From: Isosphaeraceae bacterium
Lineage (GTDB): Bacteria; Planctomycetota; Planctomycetia; Isosphaerales; Isosphaeraceae
NCBI GenBank assembly: GCA_025356475.1
Contig: JANXSX010000104.1
Location: 1 to 63,408 of the forward strand
Length of the DNA stretch: 63,408 bases
Direction of reading: 5' to 3'
Shown: piece by piece, positions 45,600-55,280 of the stretch
How the letters are laid out: every line of letters starts with the position of its first letter
Position numbering within the stretch: the stretch's first letter is position 1
Made by a program: the position numbers and the translations under genes
Notes under the pieces: generated by a model
The model's database searches: none
The model's input: only the letters and a program-made list of their open reading frames with translations
Told to the model about the DNA's origin: nothing

Positions 45600-48500
45600 T
45601 CAAGCTTCTCCTTCGATAGTCACTGCCATGATGATCGGCGCGGTCGCGTCGTTACCTTTGACAAACTCGATACGTTCGATCGGGCTCTTGCGTTTAGGCT
45701 CGATCGAGAGGTAACGGAGCTGTTGCCCTCGGAGTCGGAATGCCAGCTTCGAGCCAGGAACATCGATCGGTCGTACGTAGTCGGCGAAGTGGATACCATC
45801 GCGAAGCGGATGCTCTTCGATCTGTCCATCGGCATAGTGAAGCCGAACGATCATCGAAACTGTGCCAGGCCCTGGCGATGTCGCTCCCCAGCCGCTAATA
45901 CCACTGAGCATATGAATGCTCTTGGCACTTGTGTTGCATGGTACACTCACTGACTTAGGCATGGTTGGTGCGATGGTGCCGTTGGGGCTGTTGAGCATGA
46001 TCACGTTAGGGACGCGATCCCCTTGAGGATCGACGAGTTGGAACGGAACGCCCTCAAACGTCTTGGGGGACCAGTCAGGGAAGATGAGCCGTTCCACTTG
46101 CCCTTCCTTGTCGTAAAACATCCCTTTGGTGCTCACGATCGTGGCGGCCTTCCGAAGGTCGAGCGAAAGGTACTTTCCCTTCTTCGTCAGGAATTCCAGC
46201 AGGTTGGCAACACCCTCGGGGCCGACTTCTTTTTCGAAGCCTTCGGGCATCAGCGACTTCTTGGATGCGACCAGATCGTCGATATCCTCGCGAAGCAGGA
46301 CATGGGCTTTGCCTTCCGCGTCGATCAGTTCGACTGCGGTCTTGGTTTCGGAGGCGAGCAGTCCGTTTAGGACTCGGCCATCAGACAAGCCGATGGTGTA
46401 CTGGGTGAAGTTTCCTTCGACGCTGCGGCTGGGGTCGAGGAGATGGATGAGCAGTTCTTCTTTAGGATGCGCAGCCATACCGGTCAAGTCGGGGCCGACC
46501 TTACCTCCGACACCGCTGTGCATATGACACTTGGCACATTGCTTGGCAAAGACTTCCTTACCCAACGCGGCGTCGGACGTCTTGAGGACCAGGGGTGCGA
46601 AGCTATCGATCACCTTCTGGCGGTCGGGGTCGGGTAGCCCCCCTCCCTTGGCGATCAAAGCTTTGGCCCGTGCCGCAATGCTTTTATCGGGATGTGCGGC
46701 CAGGGCGGTCGTCTGGTCGAGCGAGAGTTCCGTGAGTCTAAGCTTACCCGCCTCCACTCCTGCGAGAAGTTCCAAGGTCGATTCCGGCTTGGAGAGCACC
46801 GAGCGAAGTGCGGTCGTCTTGAGAGCTGGGGTGAGGCTGGGCACCGCAGCGATCAGCGCTCGGGTCGCTTCGGGGGCACTGCTTCGACCGATTGCATCGA
46901 CAAGTCCAGCAGCAAGTCCCGGGGGAGTCTTGGGGGTCAGCATGCCGAGCAGCGCCAGCGGGGCGGCGGCATCGGCGGGGCGTAGTTCGATCAGTTGACG
47001 AGCGGCCGCGACCCGCGCCGCTTCCGGCTTCGACTCATCGCGAACCAAGGCCTGAGCGGCGTCTGCGATCTCAGTCGTGTACTTTTCAAGACCCTTGGTC
47101 CCCCAACGTGCGGCGAGGTTGACCAAAGCGCCTCGCGATGCGGGGGTTGATTTAGTGAGGAGGGTGCCGAGGGCACGCTCTTGTCCATCAGTCAGTGTGA
47201 CCGCTCGATCTTTGGGCCAGCCTTTGGCGAGTCCAGAAACGATCGGCTCGGCGATCTGCGGATCCGCGTCGGCGAGGGCTTCGATCAGTGTTCCAACCTG
47301 CGAGTCCCCCCCACGGGCATGGTGTTCAGCGACCTTGGACGCAACTGTGATCAATGATGCCTTCGGGGCGGGACTATACTTTATGCGGGCGGCAGCAGCC
47401 AGGAACGACCGGTCGTGGGCCGCCGCTGCGGACGTTGCAGCGTCAGTTAGCCAGCGGTCGTTGTCCATCAAGCCCGCTTGAAGTGCCTGGGCAATCGCGA
47501 TCCCCGCCGGTTCCGCCGATGTGCATTCTGCGAGTGCGAGCAGCGTCGCCAGTCGAACTTGGGGGTCGGCATCGTTCAAGAGTCCCGACTCGACCAGAGC
47601 TTTTGCAGAGTTCTCGTCACGATCCAGGACTGCGGCGGCATTGCGGCGAACACCTGCCGAGGGGTGCTTGAGCGCGGCGAGGGTCGCCGTTTTGGCGCTG
47701 GGCTCACTGATCAGGCCCAGCCCGCGAAGCGTCCAAAGTGCGTGGATCGCACCGACGTTTAAGCCCAAAGTATCGACATTTTTGTTACTGACGAGTTTGA
47801 TCAAGTCGGCGGCGACATCCTTCTTACCACGCTCGACCAAGAGGCGTTGGGCGTGCAATCTCCAGAACTGGTTGTCGCTGGATAGGGCGGCGATCAATCC
47901 CTTCGTATCGCTGGGATCGAGCGACTTGATGGCTGAAGGCTTGCCGTCCTTAGCGACGATTCGGTAGATCCGACCGTGGGTCTTATCACGGAGTGGGGTC
48001 TCGTACGCAGCCCCTTTGCCGGTTTTGAAGCCTTGCGGGGTCGGGTTGTGCTGAACAATGAAGTTATACCAGTCGATCATCCAAAGGTTGCCGTCAGGCC
48101 CAACCTCTCCGCTGATTGGTGAGGTCCACTCGTCATCGGAGGCGACCAGGTTCCAGGCGTTGTGCGAGACGAAGTCCGACCCATGGGGGTGGAGTGTGAA
48201 GGTTGCGAGCAAGTGGCCGGTCGGTTCGGAGACAAAGGCAGTCTTATTCCAGTAGACGGGGGGGTAGGTCCGCGCTGTGTAGAGGGCATGGCCGGCGGCG
48301 GCGGTGAATCCGCCGTGCCAGTCAACCTGGCGCACGTTCACCGGGGCCGGGAAGAAGCGGTTGGTGTCGTTGATGGGTGCGAGCACACTCGGCGAGCTTC
48401 CGCGGACTGCCTCATAGAAGCGGTTGGGGATTGCCATGTAAACGCTGGCACAGCCATTCGCGGTCGAGCCGAAAACAAGCCCCTCTTCGCTGAAACCCAG

Positions 48501-49910
48501 GCCCCACGAGTTATTGCTAGTGCTCCGGAGGAATTCCAGCTTGGAGCCGTCGGCCTTGAATCGATAAATGCCCTGGCGGAAGCCAACCTTTTCCCCTTCA
48601 ACCGTCCCATTGAATGCTGAATATCCCACGATGCCCCAGATCCAATTATCGAGCCCATAACGGAGGTTACTGGGCCCTGCGTGGGTATCGTTGGTCCCCC
48701 ATCCGGTGAGCAATACCTCACGAACATCGGCCTTGCCATCGCCGTCGGTATCTTTGAGGAAGAGGGTTTCTGGGGCCTGATGAACGATCACGCCGCCATC
48801 GTAAAAGAGAAGGCTCGTGGGGATGCTGAGGTGGTCGGCGAAGACCGTGAACTTGTCGGCCTTCCCGTCACCATCGGTATCTTCGCAGATTTTGATCTGG
48901 TCTCGCCCTTTACCTTTGGGCTGGAGTTCGTTGGGGTAGTCGTAGGTCTCGATGACCCAGAGTCTTCCCAGGTGGTCCCAGTTCATCGCGATCGGCTTGG
49001 CGATCTCAGGCTCGGAAACGAAGAGCTTTGCCTCGAATCCTTGGGGAAGGAGTAGGTGTTTGACGGACTCCGCGGGGCTGATCGCCTTCTGCATCTTGGT
49101 GACAGGGTCGCCTTGAGCACCCCACTTCGCCCCGGAGATGTAGACAGGGATCTTGTCGCTTTCGACGTATTCAAAAGGCTTGAGGCCCGGCGTTACTCGG
49201 GGTTGTCCGTCGACCACCGGCCCCTGGTTTGCTGCCCAGCGGATGCCTCGCTCGATCAGGTCGCTGAACTCCGGCTGACCCCACGTTCGTTCGTCGTGGC
49301 CATAGGCAGTGTAAAAGATACGTCCCTTGCCTTGGGTACGCGTCCATGTCCAAGGCTCTTCGCTCTTGCCCTCGGCTCGCGTCTGGAGGACATGTCGATC
49401 CTTAGTATTATGCTTTGTATGGACATAGGTCTCATCCCACGTATGAAAAGGAGCGAGCCCTTTCATAATCGCGTGATCAGGGTCAACAACCTTGGTATCG
49501 AACTCGCCGGTTCCGTGCCGGAGGAATTGGGCACCCACGAGGTCGATGTAGGCTGGCGAGTTCAAGAAGCAGTAGGATGCGGAGTGGATCGGCACGAAGC
49601 CACCCCCGCCTTCGACATAATCGACCAGGGCTTTCTCCTGGGCGGGTTCGATTTTGGTCGAGTTGGCGAAGATGATCAGGGCATCGTAGCCCGCCAAATT
49701 CGCCGGGTTGAGTTGGTCGAGATCCTCGGTGTACTTGACGGAGATTCCACGACTTGCCAGGACGGGGATCAGTTGTTCCGACCGATCGGCGGGCTTGTGA
49801 TGCCCCTTGTCACCCAGAAACAGGACCTTCAATGGCGCGGTTGGGGTCGCAGGAGCCGATCCCATTCCAAGCAAGCCGAGCAGAACCGCGAACCCAACGC
49901 GTCGAGACAT
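45600..49910 (-). CDS. Giant secreted ThuA/PVC-type heme-binding dehydrogenase
   Basis: The 1436-residue protein starts at ATG 49910 with a signal peptide (MSRRVGFAVLLGLLGMGSAP). Residues about 28-265 form a ThuA-like domain (VLFLGDKGHHKPADRSEQL, DETYVHTKH). Then comes a PVC-type membrane-bound dehydrogenase beta-propeller (about 290-700, with DTDGDGKADKFTVFAD repeats) and a HEAT-like repeat region (about 700-1090). A cytochrome c box CAKCH (1125-1129) follows, then a beta-rich C-terminal domain. This architecture is a planctomycete/verrucomicrobial speciality, thought to oxidise sugars or alcohols in the periplasm with electrons passed to the heme. It lies two bases upstream of the hydroxyproline operon. 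Confidence 0.92.
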   Translation of the reverse strand: MSRRVGFAVLLGLLGMGSAPATPTAPLKVLFLGDKGHHKPADRSEQLIPVLASRGISVKYTEDLDQLNPANLAGYDALIIFANSTKIEPAQEKALVDYVEGGGGFVPIHSASYCFLNSPAYIDLVGAQFLRHGTGEFDTKVVDPDHAIMKGLAPFHTWDETYVHTKHNTKDRHVLQTRAEGKSEEPWTWTRTQGKGRIFYTAYGHDERTWGQPEFSDLIERGIRWAANQGPVVDGQPRVTPGLKPFEYVESDKIPVYISGAKWGAQGDPVTKMQKAISPAESVKHLLLPQGFEAKLFVSEPEIAKPIAMNWDHLGRLWVIETYDYPNELQPKGKGRDQIKICEDTDGDGKADKFTVFADHLSIPTSLLFYDGGVIVHQAPETLFLKDTDGDGKADVREVLLTGWGTNDTHAGPSNLRYGLDNWIWGIVGYSAFNGTVEGEKVGFRQGIYRFKADGSKLEFLRSTSNNSWGLGFSEEGLVFGSTANGCASVYMAIPNRFYEAVRGSSPSVLAPINDTNRFFPAPVNVRQVDWHGGFTAAAGHALYTARTYPPVYWNKTAFVSEPTGHLLATFTLHPHGSDFVSHNAWNLVASDDEWTSPISGEVGPDGNLWMIDWYNFIVQHNPTPQGFKTGKGAAYETPLRDKTHGRIYRIVAKDGKPSAIKSLDPSDTKGLIAALSSDNQFWRLHAQRLLVERGKKDVAADLIKLVSNKNVDTLGLNVGAIHALWTLRGLGLISEPSAKTATLAALKHPSAGVRRNAAAVLDRDENSAKALVESGLLNDADPQVRLATLLALAECTSAEPAGIAIAQALQAGLMDNDRWLTDAATSAAAAHDRSFLAAAARIKYSPAPKASLITVASKVAEHHARGGDSQVGTLIEALADADPQIAEPIVSGLAKGWPKDRAVTLTDGQERALGTLLTKSTPASRGALVNLAARWGTKGLEKYTTEIADAAQALVRDESKPEAARVAAARQLIELRPADAAAPLALLGMLTPKTPPGLAAGLVDAIGRSSAPEATRALIAAVPSLTPALKTTALRSVLSKPESTLELLAGVEAGKLRLTELSLDQTTALAAHPDKSIAARAKALIAKGGGLPDPDRQKVIDSFAPLVLKTSDAALGKEVFAKQCAKCHMHSGVGGKVGPDLTGMAAHPKEELLIHLLDPSRSVEGNFTQYTIGLSDGRVLNGLLASETKTAVELIDAEGKAHVLLREDIDDLVASKKSLMPEGFEKEVGPEGVANLLEFLTKKGKYLSLDLRKAATIVSTKGMFYDKEGQVERLIFPDWSPKTFEGVPFQLVDPQGDRVPNVIMLNSPNGTIAPTMPKSVSVPCNTSAKSIHMLSGISGWGATSPGPGTVSMIVRLHYADGQIEEHPLRDGIHFADYVRPIDVPGSKLAFRLRGQQLRYLSIEPKRKSPIERIEFVKGNDATAPIIMAVTIEGEA

Positions 49911-50018
49911 TGCGTAAAACCTTCCACATGGAGAGCTGGTCGAACGAGGGCTTGGCGGGAGAATACTCCTAATTTCCGCCATTCGACCCTCGTTCGTCAA
50001 GCAAGTGTCCGCCTAGAT

Positions 50019-52292
50019 TCAGGGCTTCGACGGAACAATCTCAATCAGACCTGCATCAATGAACTGTCCGCCTTGAGTTTGATGGCAGTGGACTGCGATG
50101 GAATTCTGGCCCTTCTTCAAGGTTGCCAGTGCCTCAGCGCTGATCGGGATCTCCTCCTGGTAGCTCGACACGTGGCCACGAAGCTTGGCGGCGAGGACGC
50201 CGTTGAGGTAGATTTCCGTGTCCTCATCGTGGTGGGCTGCCAGGGTGAGTTGCCCTGGTTTGACATCTCCCAAATCGAACTGGCGACGGACCCAAATGTC
50301 GCTTGTTGTCCATTCGGTCCGGATGATGGCCCCTGGAGTCCCCTTCGAGCCGAACCCCGATTTCCCCTTCTTCCAGCTTGTGGCATCAAACTGGGTCTCG
50401 AACCAGTTTGCGGCGGGCGTTTCGGTGCTGTAGGACCACTCGACTTCTCGCTCACGGGCGGTCGGCGCGATTTCGCGATAGGTGGCCATTTTCGAGAATT
50501 CGCCCCGATTGACTGCGGCGGCTCGTTCGAGATCGACTTTGATGACAGCCCGATCGTAGGTCAGCAGGCCGTTGGCCTCGGTTTCAACGTCGGTGATCTG
50601 GGTATACACCAAGGCGCAGAGGCCCTTCTCCTCGCCGAGTTTCCAGCCACCTCGGATGAGTCGCTCGTATTTGCGGGTCAACTCCTCCTTACTTGCGGTG
50701 CTGGCATAGCCCCAGATCTTGTCGGCCCATTGGTGGCCTTCGCTCCCCAGCGAGAGTCCACCGAACTCACCGAGAACCACGGCTCGCTTTTCCTCGATCG
50801 GGGGCGCAGCAGGACCTGGGTAAACGTGCCAGTCGTGGAGGTCGCCGACCCCCCGGTCTTGCCAGCCGCTGGCGCTATTTATGAGCCTTGACGGATCGTA
50901 CTTCTTGGTCCAATCGGCGATCCGTGCGGTATCAAACTGTCCCCATCCTTCGTTGAAGACGACCCACGTCACGATGCTTGGGTGATTGTGTAGGCCGTCG
51001 ATCATGGCTTTGAGTTCAACTTCATACTGCTTGGCCGATTCGGCGGACCGGACCATGTCAGGTTGACCGGGATTGATCGACTTCTCGCCGCTCGGCATGT
51101 CCTGCCAGACCAGGAGTCCGAGCCGATCGCACCAGTAGTACCACCGATCGGGCTCGACCTTGACATGCTTACGGGTCATGTTGAACCCGAGCTTCTTGGT
51201 GATCTCGATGTCGTACTTCAGAGCCTCATCGGTCGGCGCGGTATAAAGGCCATCTGGCCAGAAGCCTTGGTCCAGAGGCCCGACCTGGAAGATGGGTTTG
51301 CCGTTCAAGTGGATGCGATTGATCCCGTGAGCATCCTTGGCGATTTCAATTTTTCGGAGTCCAAAGTAGCTGGTGATCGAGTCGACCACCCGGTCGCCGT
51401 CCTTGAGTTCGACGCGGAGTCCATACAGGAAGGGGGTCTCGGGCGTCCAGAGCTTTCGCGCCCCTTTCGCGATCGCGAGTCGTTGCGTCGTCCGTCCGGA
51501 CAGCTCCGAGGTGGTCGCAGACGCGACTTCCTCGGTTCGATCGGTCGCTGTTACGGAGAGCTTGAGCCCCTTAACCTCGCCTGCGAGTTGAGTGTCCACC
51601 ACAACTTCGCCCAGGTCGTTCGGAGTCGAGATTTTGAGCGACTGGACACGTGCCTGAGGGACCGGTTCGAGCCAGACCGTCTGCCAGATCCCGGTTGTCG
51701 GGGTGTAATAAATCCCCTCGGGACGATCGACTTGCTTGCCTCGTGGCTGGAAGCTCTTGTTGGTTGGGTCGTAGACACGGACGATCAGCTCTTGATCTCG
51801 ACCGGGTTTGAGTGCGTCCGTAATGTCGAACGAGAAGCCGTCGTAACCCCCTTGATGCGCGCCCGCCTTGCGACCATTGACCCATACCGTCGATTCCCAA
51901 TCCACAGCGCCAAAGTGGAGCAGCAGTCGCTTCGAGCCGAGCTTGGCCGGTGTCTCGAACGTCCGACGGTACCAGAGGCGGTCGGCCCGTTTCATGACGC
52001 CCGACAGGGCTGATTCGACTGGAAACGGGACGAGAATCGTCTCGGGCAGATCCTTACCAATGGGGACCTCGTCCCCTTCCTTACCAATGGCGAGCTGCCA
52101 GAGCCCGTTGAGATTAGTCCACTCAGTCCTAACGAGCTGAGGCCTCGGGTACTCGGGGAGAACCCGTTCGGGTGTCACGTCCTTTGCCCAACGAGTGCTG
52201 AGCGGGCCCTTGGCCGGTGCCCAATCCGCAGCCGCAGCCAGTGAGTGTATTGAAAGCAGTAGAAGCCACGCGAGGAGAGAGTTTCGCGTCAT
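50019..52292 (-). CDS. Secreted glycoside hydrolase family 2 enzyme
   Basis: The 757-residue protein starts at ATG 52292 with a signal peptide (TRNSLLAWLLLLSIHSLAAA). It has the GH2 order: sugar-binding jelly roll (PFPVESALSGVMKRADRLWY), Ig-like domain, then the TIM barrel. The acid/base Glu is in WVVFNEGWGQFDT and the nucleophile in VVLGEFGGLSLG. A second jelly-roll domain closes the protein (EDTEIYLNGVLAAKLRGH). Beta-galactosidase, beta-glucuronidase and beta-mannosidase are all possible. It lies 108 bases upstream of the PVC dehydrogenase gene on the same strand and is divergent from the FGE gene. Confidence 0.92.
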   Translation of the reverse strand: MTRNSLLAWLLLLSIHSLAAAADWAPAKGPLSTRWAKDVTPERVLPEYPRPQLVRTEWTNLNGLWQLAIGKEGDEVPIGKDLPETILVPFPVESALSGVMKRADRLWYRRTFETPAKLGSKRLLLHFGAVDWESTVWVNGRKAGAHQGGYDGFSFDITDALKPGRDQELIVRVYDPTNKSFQPRGKQVDRPEGIYYTPTTGIWQTVWLEPVPQARVQSLKISTPNDLGEVVVDTQLAGEVKGLKLSVTATDRTEEVASATTSELSGRTTQRLAIAKGARKLWTPETPFLYGLRVELKDGDRVVDSITSYFGLRKIEIAKDAHGINRIHLNGKPIFQVGPLDQGFWPDGLYTAPTDEALKYDIEITKKLGFNMTRKHVKVEPDRWYYWCDRLGLLVWQDMPSGEKSINPGQPDMVRSAESAKQYEVELKAMIDGLHNHPSIVTWVVFNEGWGQFDTARIADWTKKYDPSRLINSASGWQDRGVGDLHDWHVYPGPAAPPIEEKRAVVLGEFGGLSLGSEGHQWADKIWGYASTASKEELTRKYERLIRGGWKLGEEKGLCALVYTQITDVETEANGLLTYDRAVIKVDLERAAAVNRGEFSKMATYREIAPTAREREVEWSYSTETPAANWFETQFDATSWKKGKSGFGSKGTPGAIIRTEWTTSDIWVRRQFDLGDVKPGQLTLAAHHDEDTEIYLNGVLAAKLRGHVSSYQEEIPISAEALATLKKGQNSIAVHCHQTQGGQFIDAGLIEIVPSKP

Positions 52293-52502
52293 GATGAGCG
52301 TCCGGAGAGAGAGTTTCAGGAAGGAACGAGGGAGCAGACTCCCTGGAAGCACTAGTCGCCAGAATATTCGAGTTCCCTCAAGGAGACTAGTCTGTCGATC
52401 CGCCAAGGGGTGGATTCAACAGCCGCTTTGGGCGAGAATCAGTCGTGCCAATCGTCAACTATTGTCTAACGGCATGAACCTTTTCGTTGAGAGAGATTGG
52501 CC

Positions 52503-53627
52503 ATGCCTCGATATCGCGAACGCAAGCGGATCCCGATCCCTCAGCCCGTACCTGAGCTTGGGAGTAGATGGGTGGTCGGTCGTCATTTGCGATGGGGTCT
52601 GCTCGGATTCGTGCTCACTGTAGGCTTGGTCGTGTACGTTCGAAGCCAGTTCCGCCCTCCTTTAAGTCCGGTGGGTGGAATGGGTCCGAGGGCAGGAATG
52701 CGCTGGGTTCGGGGAGGCGAGTTTACGATGGGGTCGACCGATCCTGCGGCCTCACAGGCGGAACGTCCCCCGCATCAGGTGAAGGTAGACGGATTCTGGA
52801 TCGACGAAACTGAAGTCACCAACCGTCAATTCCGGGCCTTCGTCGAAGCCACTTCATATAAGACCATGGCCGAGCGACCGGTCGACCTCGACGCACTCAT
52901 GAAGCAGGTCCCGCCAGGGACACCGCCGCCCGATCCGGAAAAGCTCGCCCCTGGCTCACTTGTGTTCAAGCCTCCGGTGGGTCGGGTTTCACTCGACGAC
53001 CACACGCAATGGTGGGATTGGCAGACCGGAGTCGATTGGCGGCATCCCGAAGGGCCGGACTCGTCACTTGAAGGAAGAGACGATCACCCCGTCGTACACG
53101 TCTCGTGGGAAGATGCCGCAGCCTATGCGAAGTGGGCAGGTAAACGATTGCCCACCGAAGCCGAGTGGGAGTTCGCCGCCCGAGGGGGTCTCAACGGCAC
53201 CGTCTACTCCTGGGGTGATCTCCCGCCCAATGAGAACAATCCGCGGGCCAATCTCTGGCAAGGAGAGTTTCCCCGGATCAACCTCGGTCAGGACGGCTAC
53301 CCACGCACTTCCCCGGTCAAGTCGTTCGCACCCAATGGATATGGCCTTTACGACATGTCGGGCAACGTCTGGGAGTTCACTGCCGATTGGTTTCGAGTCG
53401 ATACGTTTCTGGAACAGGCCGCGAAAGGAATCGCAGTCAACCCTACAGGCCCAAGCTCCAGCCTGGACCCCAACGAGCCTTATGCCCCTAAGCGAGTTCA
53501 GAAAGGGGGCTCATTTTTGTGCAACGATGTGTACTGCACAGGCTATCGACCAAGTGCTCGGATGGCATGCTCAATGGATACAGGTATGTCTCACACAGGC
53601 TTCCGGTGTGTGACAACGGACAAGTGA
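52503..53627 (+). CDS. Membrane-anchored formylglycine-generating enzyme (SUMF1 family)
   Basis: The 374-residue protein starts at ATG 52503; a TTG six bases before is less likely. After a basic leader a single helix (about residues 33-48) anchors it. The FGE domain runs from MRWVRGGEFTMGSTDP through IDETEVTNRQFRAFVEA, HPVVHVSWEDAAAYAKWAGK and YDMSGNVWEFTADW. Both catalytic cysteines of true FGEs are present (C340 and C345, in SFLCNDVYCTGYRPSARM), followed by GFRCV. It should convert Cys to formylglycine in sulfatases, which planctomycetes have in great number. No sulfatase is in this window. Confidence 0.92.
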   Translation: MPRYRERKRIPIPQPVPELGSRWVVGRHLRWGLLGFVLTVGLVVYVRSQFRPPLSPVGGMGPRAGMRWVRGGEFTMGSTDPAASQAERPPHQVKVDGFWIDETEVTNRQFRAFVEATSYKTMAERPVDLDALMKQVPPGTPPPDPEKLAPGSLVFKPPVGRVSLDDHTQWWDWQTGVDWRHPEGPDSSLEGRDDHPVVHVSWEDAAAYAKWAGKRLPTEAEWEFAARGGLNGTVYSWGDLPPNENNPRANLWQGEFPRINLGQDGYPRTSPVKSFAPNGYGLYDMSGNVWEFTADWFRVDTFLEQAAKGIAVNPTGPSSSLDPNEPYAPKRVQKGGSFLCNDVYCTGYRPSARMACSMDTGMSHTGFRCVTTDK

Positions 53628-53734
53628 CCCTTACCAAACGGCCGACACTGGGTAGGAGGTCCTGTTTCAGGTTGAATTGTAAAATAAAAAGGACACAGAC
53701 GATCTGCCTGTTCCGGTCGGCGATACTTAAGGAC

Positions 53735-54099
53735 ATGCCTACCCATTCAAGAAGTAAGCGGCCCCGTGATGTGAACCAACTGAGGAATTCATCGTCGATA
53801 TCGTGGCGGCTGAAGCATCGTCTGAAGTTGCAATCACCGAATCAACCCCAACCGGCACGATTAAGCCCGAGAATGACTCTACGGCGGGCTCTCTTGGGCG
53901 TCGCGGTGGTTTGAAAGGCGGAAAAGCCCGGGCGGCTTCCTTGACGCCAGAATCTAACCATGCGGATGTGCCGATTTACCCGGATGATCAACGCATTCTT
54001 AAAGAAGCTTGTAAGCTTTCGAAGCAGCCATCGCCCTGCATTTCATCCAATACAACTTTGTACGAATCCATCAAACTCTTCATAGGACACCCACGATGA
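53735..54099 (+). pseudogene. Broken small Lys/Gly-rich protein gene
   Basis: From ATG 53735 the frame encodes MPTHSRSKRPRDVNQL and then runs into junk. One frame over, FIVDIVAAEASSEVAITES begins and continues to GSLGRRGGLKGGKARAASLT. Five bases instead of six separate the two parts (near 53783), so a single-base deletion has split one gene. The joined protein matches, from memory, a small planctomycete family with RPRDVNQLAK at the start and GGLKGGKARA near the end, often labelled histone-H1-like or RNA-binding. After the KGGKARA motif the usual Ala-rich helix is missing, so the 3' part is also altered. Confidence 0.6.
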
Positions 54100-54177
54100 A
54101 GTTGGGTTTGAAACGGAAGCTGATGCCGATCGAGGACCTAGTGAACTAGATCGATTGAAATCGAGATGGGCGAGTAT

Positions 54178-54597
54178 TTAACCCGTGCAGATTTTATGAT
54201 GAGGATCGAACCAAATGACATGAAAGACGTTTTCGATCGTAACACCAAAAAATCTCGAAGCTATGCCAGCACGAAATCCCGCGATTTCTAAGTCCCCGCT
54301 GATGTTAGATGGTCTCTCTATGTTCAAGCTATTATCTGAGTACTTTGTATAAGCCAGGCCAGTCTTATTTCCAGGTTTCCCACCTTGACCAAAAACTTGC
54401 TGCCATGTCATGCTAGAGAGCATTCGTAGAGAATTCAGGAAATTCTTGATTTCATCCTTTTCGGATTCACATAGACAATACGTGTTTCCAGGTTTGTAAT
54501 GCTCAAATGATATTCTAATCGGTGTGTTTAACGCATGCGTTAGAGCTTTTGACGAAATGCTTGGCGATGGTTTGCTTGCCCTTGGCTTTCTTCCCAT
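54178..54597 (-). CDS. Unknown protein coupled to a Panacea antitoxin; candidate toxin
   Basis: The 139-residue product is read from ATG 54597, four bases after the stop of the Panacea gene; a TTG at 54612 would overlap it. The sequence has a basic N-terminus (RKPRASKPSPSISSKAL), a central KNFLNSLRMLSSMTWQQVFG and a C-terminal RFFGVTIENVFHVIWFDPHH. The ending resembles the last strand of several small toxin folds, but I cannot assign a family. Its position directly after an SocA/Panacea gene on the same strand is the standard antitoxin-toxin order. GC content is visibly lower than that of neighbours. Confidence 0.65.
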   Translation of the reverse strand: MGRKPRASKPSPSISSKALTHALNTPIRISFEHYKPGNTYCLCESEKDEIKNFLNSLRMLSSMTWQQVFGQGGKPGNKTGLAYTKYSDNSLNIERPSNISGDLEIAGFRAGIASRFFGVTIENVFHVIWFDPHHKICTG

Positions 54598-54601
54598 TAG
54601 T

Positions 54602-55069
54602 TCAATCCGCAAGAGTGAGAAAATATGCCTTCATTGCCTCAAGCGTGATTTCCGCTTCGCAACGATCGGCATCGCCATATCCTATTCGGGCGTTGATCCA
54701 AGGCGGCTCTTCATGGGTCATTTTACGCAGACTCAGAGCTGAATGGTCTTTGAATGTCTCCCAAACCGATTGAATTAGGTCGCAATCTTCGCCTGTAAGG
54801 TCAAAGTCGCCACTGGTTTCAAAATCGTCCTGAGTGATGGCACGTCGACCTTTCTCGTTGAACTGCCGATAGATCGCTGGCACGACCGGACCGTGCGCCC
54901 ACGCCTCGATCGAGTCTGGGAACATTGGGCGATCGAGCGCTACGAGTGACCACGCCTGGGCGTAATAGAGAAGTTTTTGAAGACGGAGATGTGAAAGATA
55001 GTCGGGCTCGTCGCCAACATCGGCTGCAAGATGGACTAGGTAGCGAGCAACTTCAATTGCACGAGCCAT
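54602..55069 (-). CDS. Panacea/SocA-domain antitoxin (DUF4065)
   Basis: The 155-residue protein starts at ATG 55069 behind GGAGGT at good spacing. It is a full Panacea domain: ARYLVHLAADVGDEPDYLSH, LRLQKLLYYAQAWSLVALD, EAWAHGPVVPAIYRQF and the C-terminal ALSLRKMTHEEPPWINARI. Panacea domains act as antitoxins that pair with many unrelated toxins; Caulobacter SocA uses the same domain as a proteolytic adaptor. The downstream gene is the presumed partner. No extra DNA-binding domain is fused. Confidence 0.9.
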   Translation of the reverse strand: MARAIEVARYLVHLAADVGDEPDYLSHLRLQKLLYYAQAWSLVALDRPMFPDSIEAWAHGPVVPAIYRQFNEKGRRAITQDDFETSGDFDLTGEDCDLIQSVWETFKDHSALSLRKMTHEEPPWINARIGYGDADRCEAEITLEAMKAYFLTLAD

Positions 55070-55280
55070 GGTCCACCTCCGATGAATCGCTCACCAATCG
55101 ACGAGTAGTGCACAAACGACCAAATTAACTATACATCACCCTGTTGAACAAGACAACCCCGTGGTCGCCTTGCTGGCACAAACGCACGCAAGTAAATTGT
55201 GTGCCGATCTCCACCTGAAGAATCTAATGTTCAAACTGATACTCTAATGGCAATCACAAAGACTGGGTAAAAGAGATCAT

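Noticed and set aside
49056-50891. Long rightward frame of about 600 codons antisense to the PVC dehydrogenase and GH2 genes
   Set aside because: Both sense genes have complete, motif-rich domains; the antisense frame has none and spans two genes.
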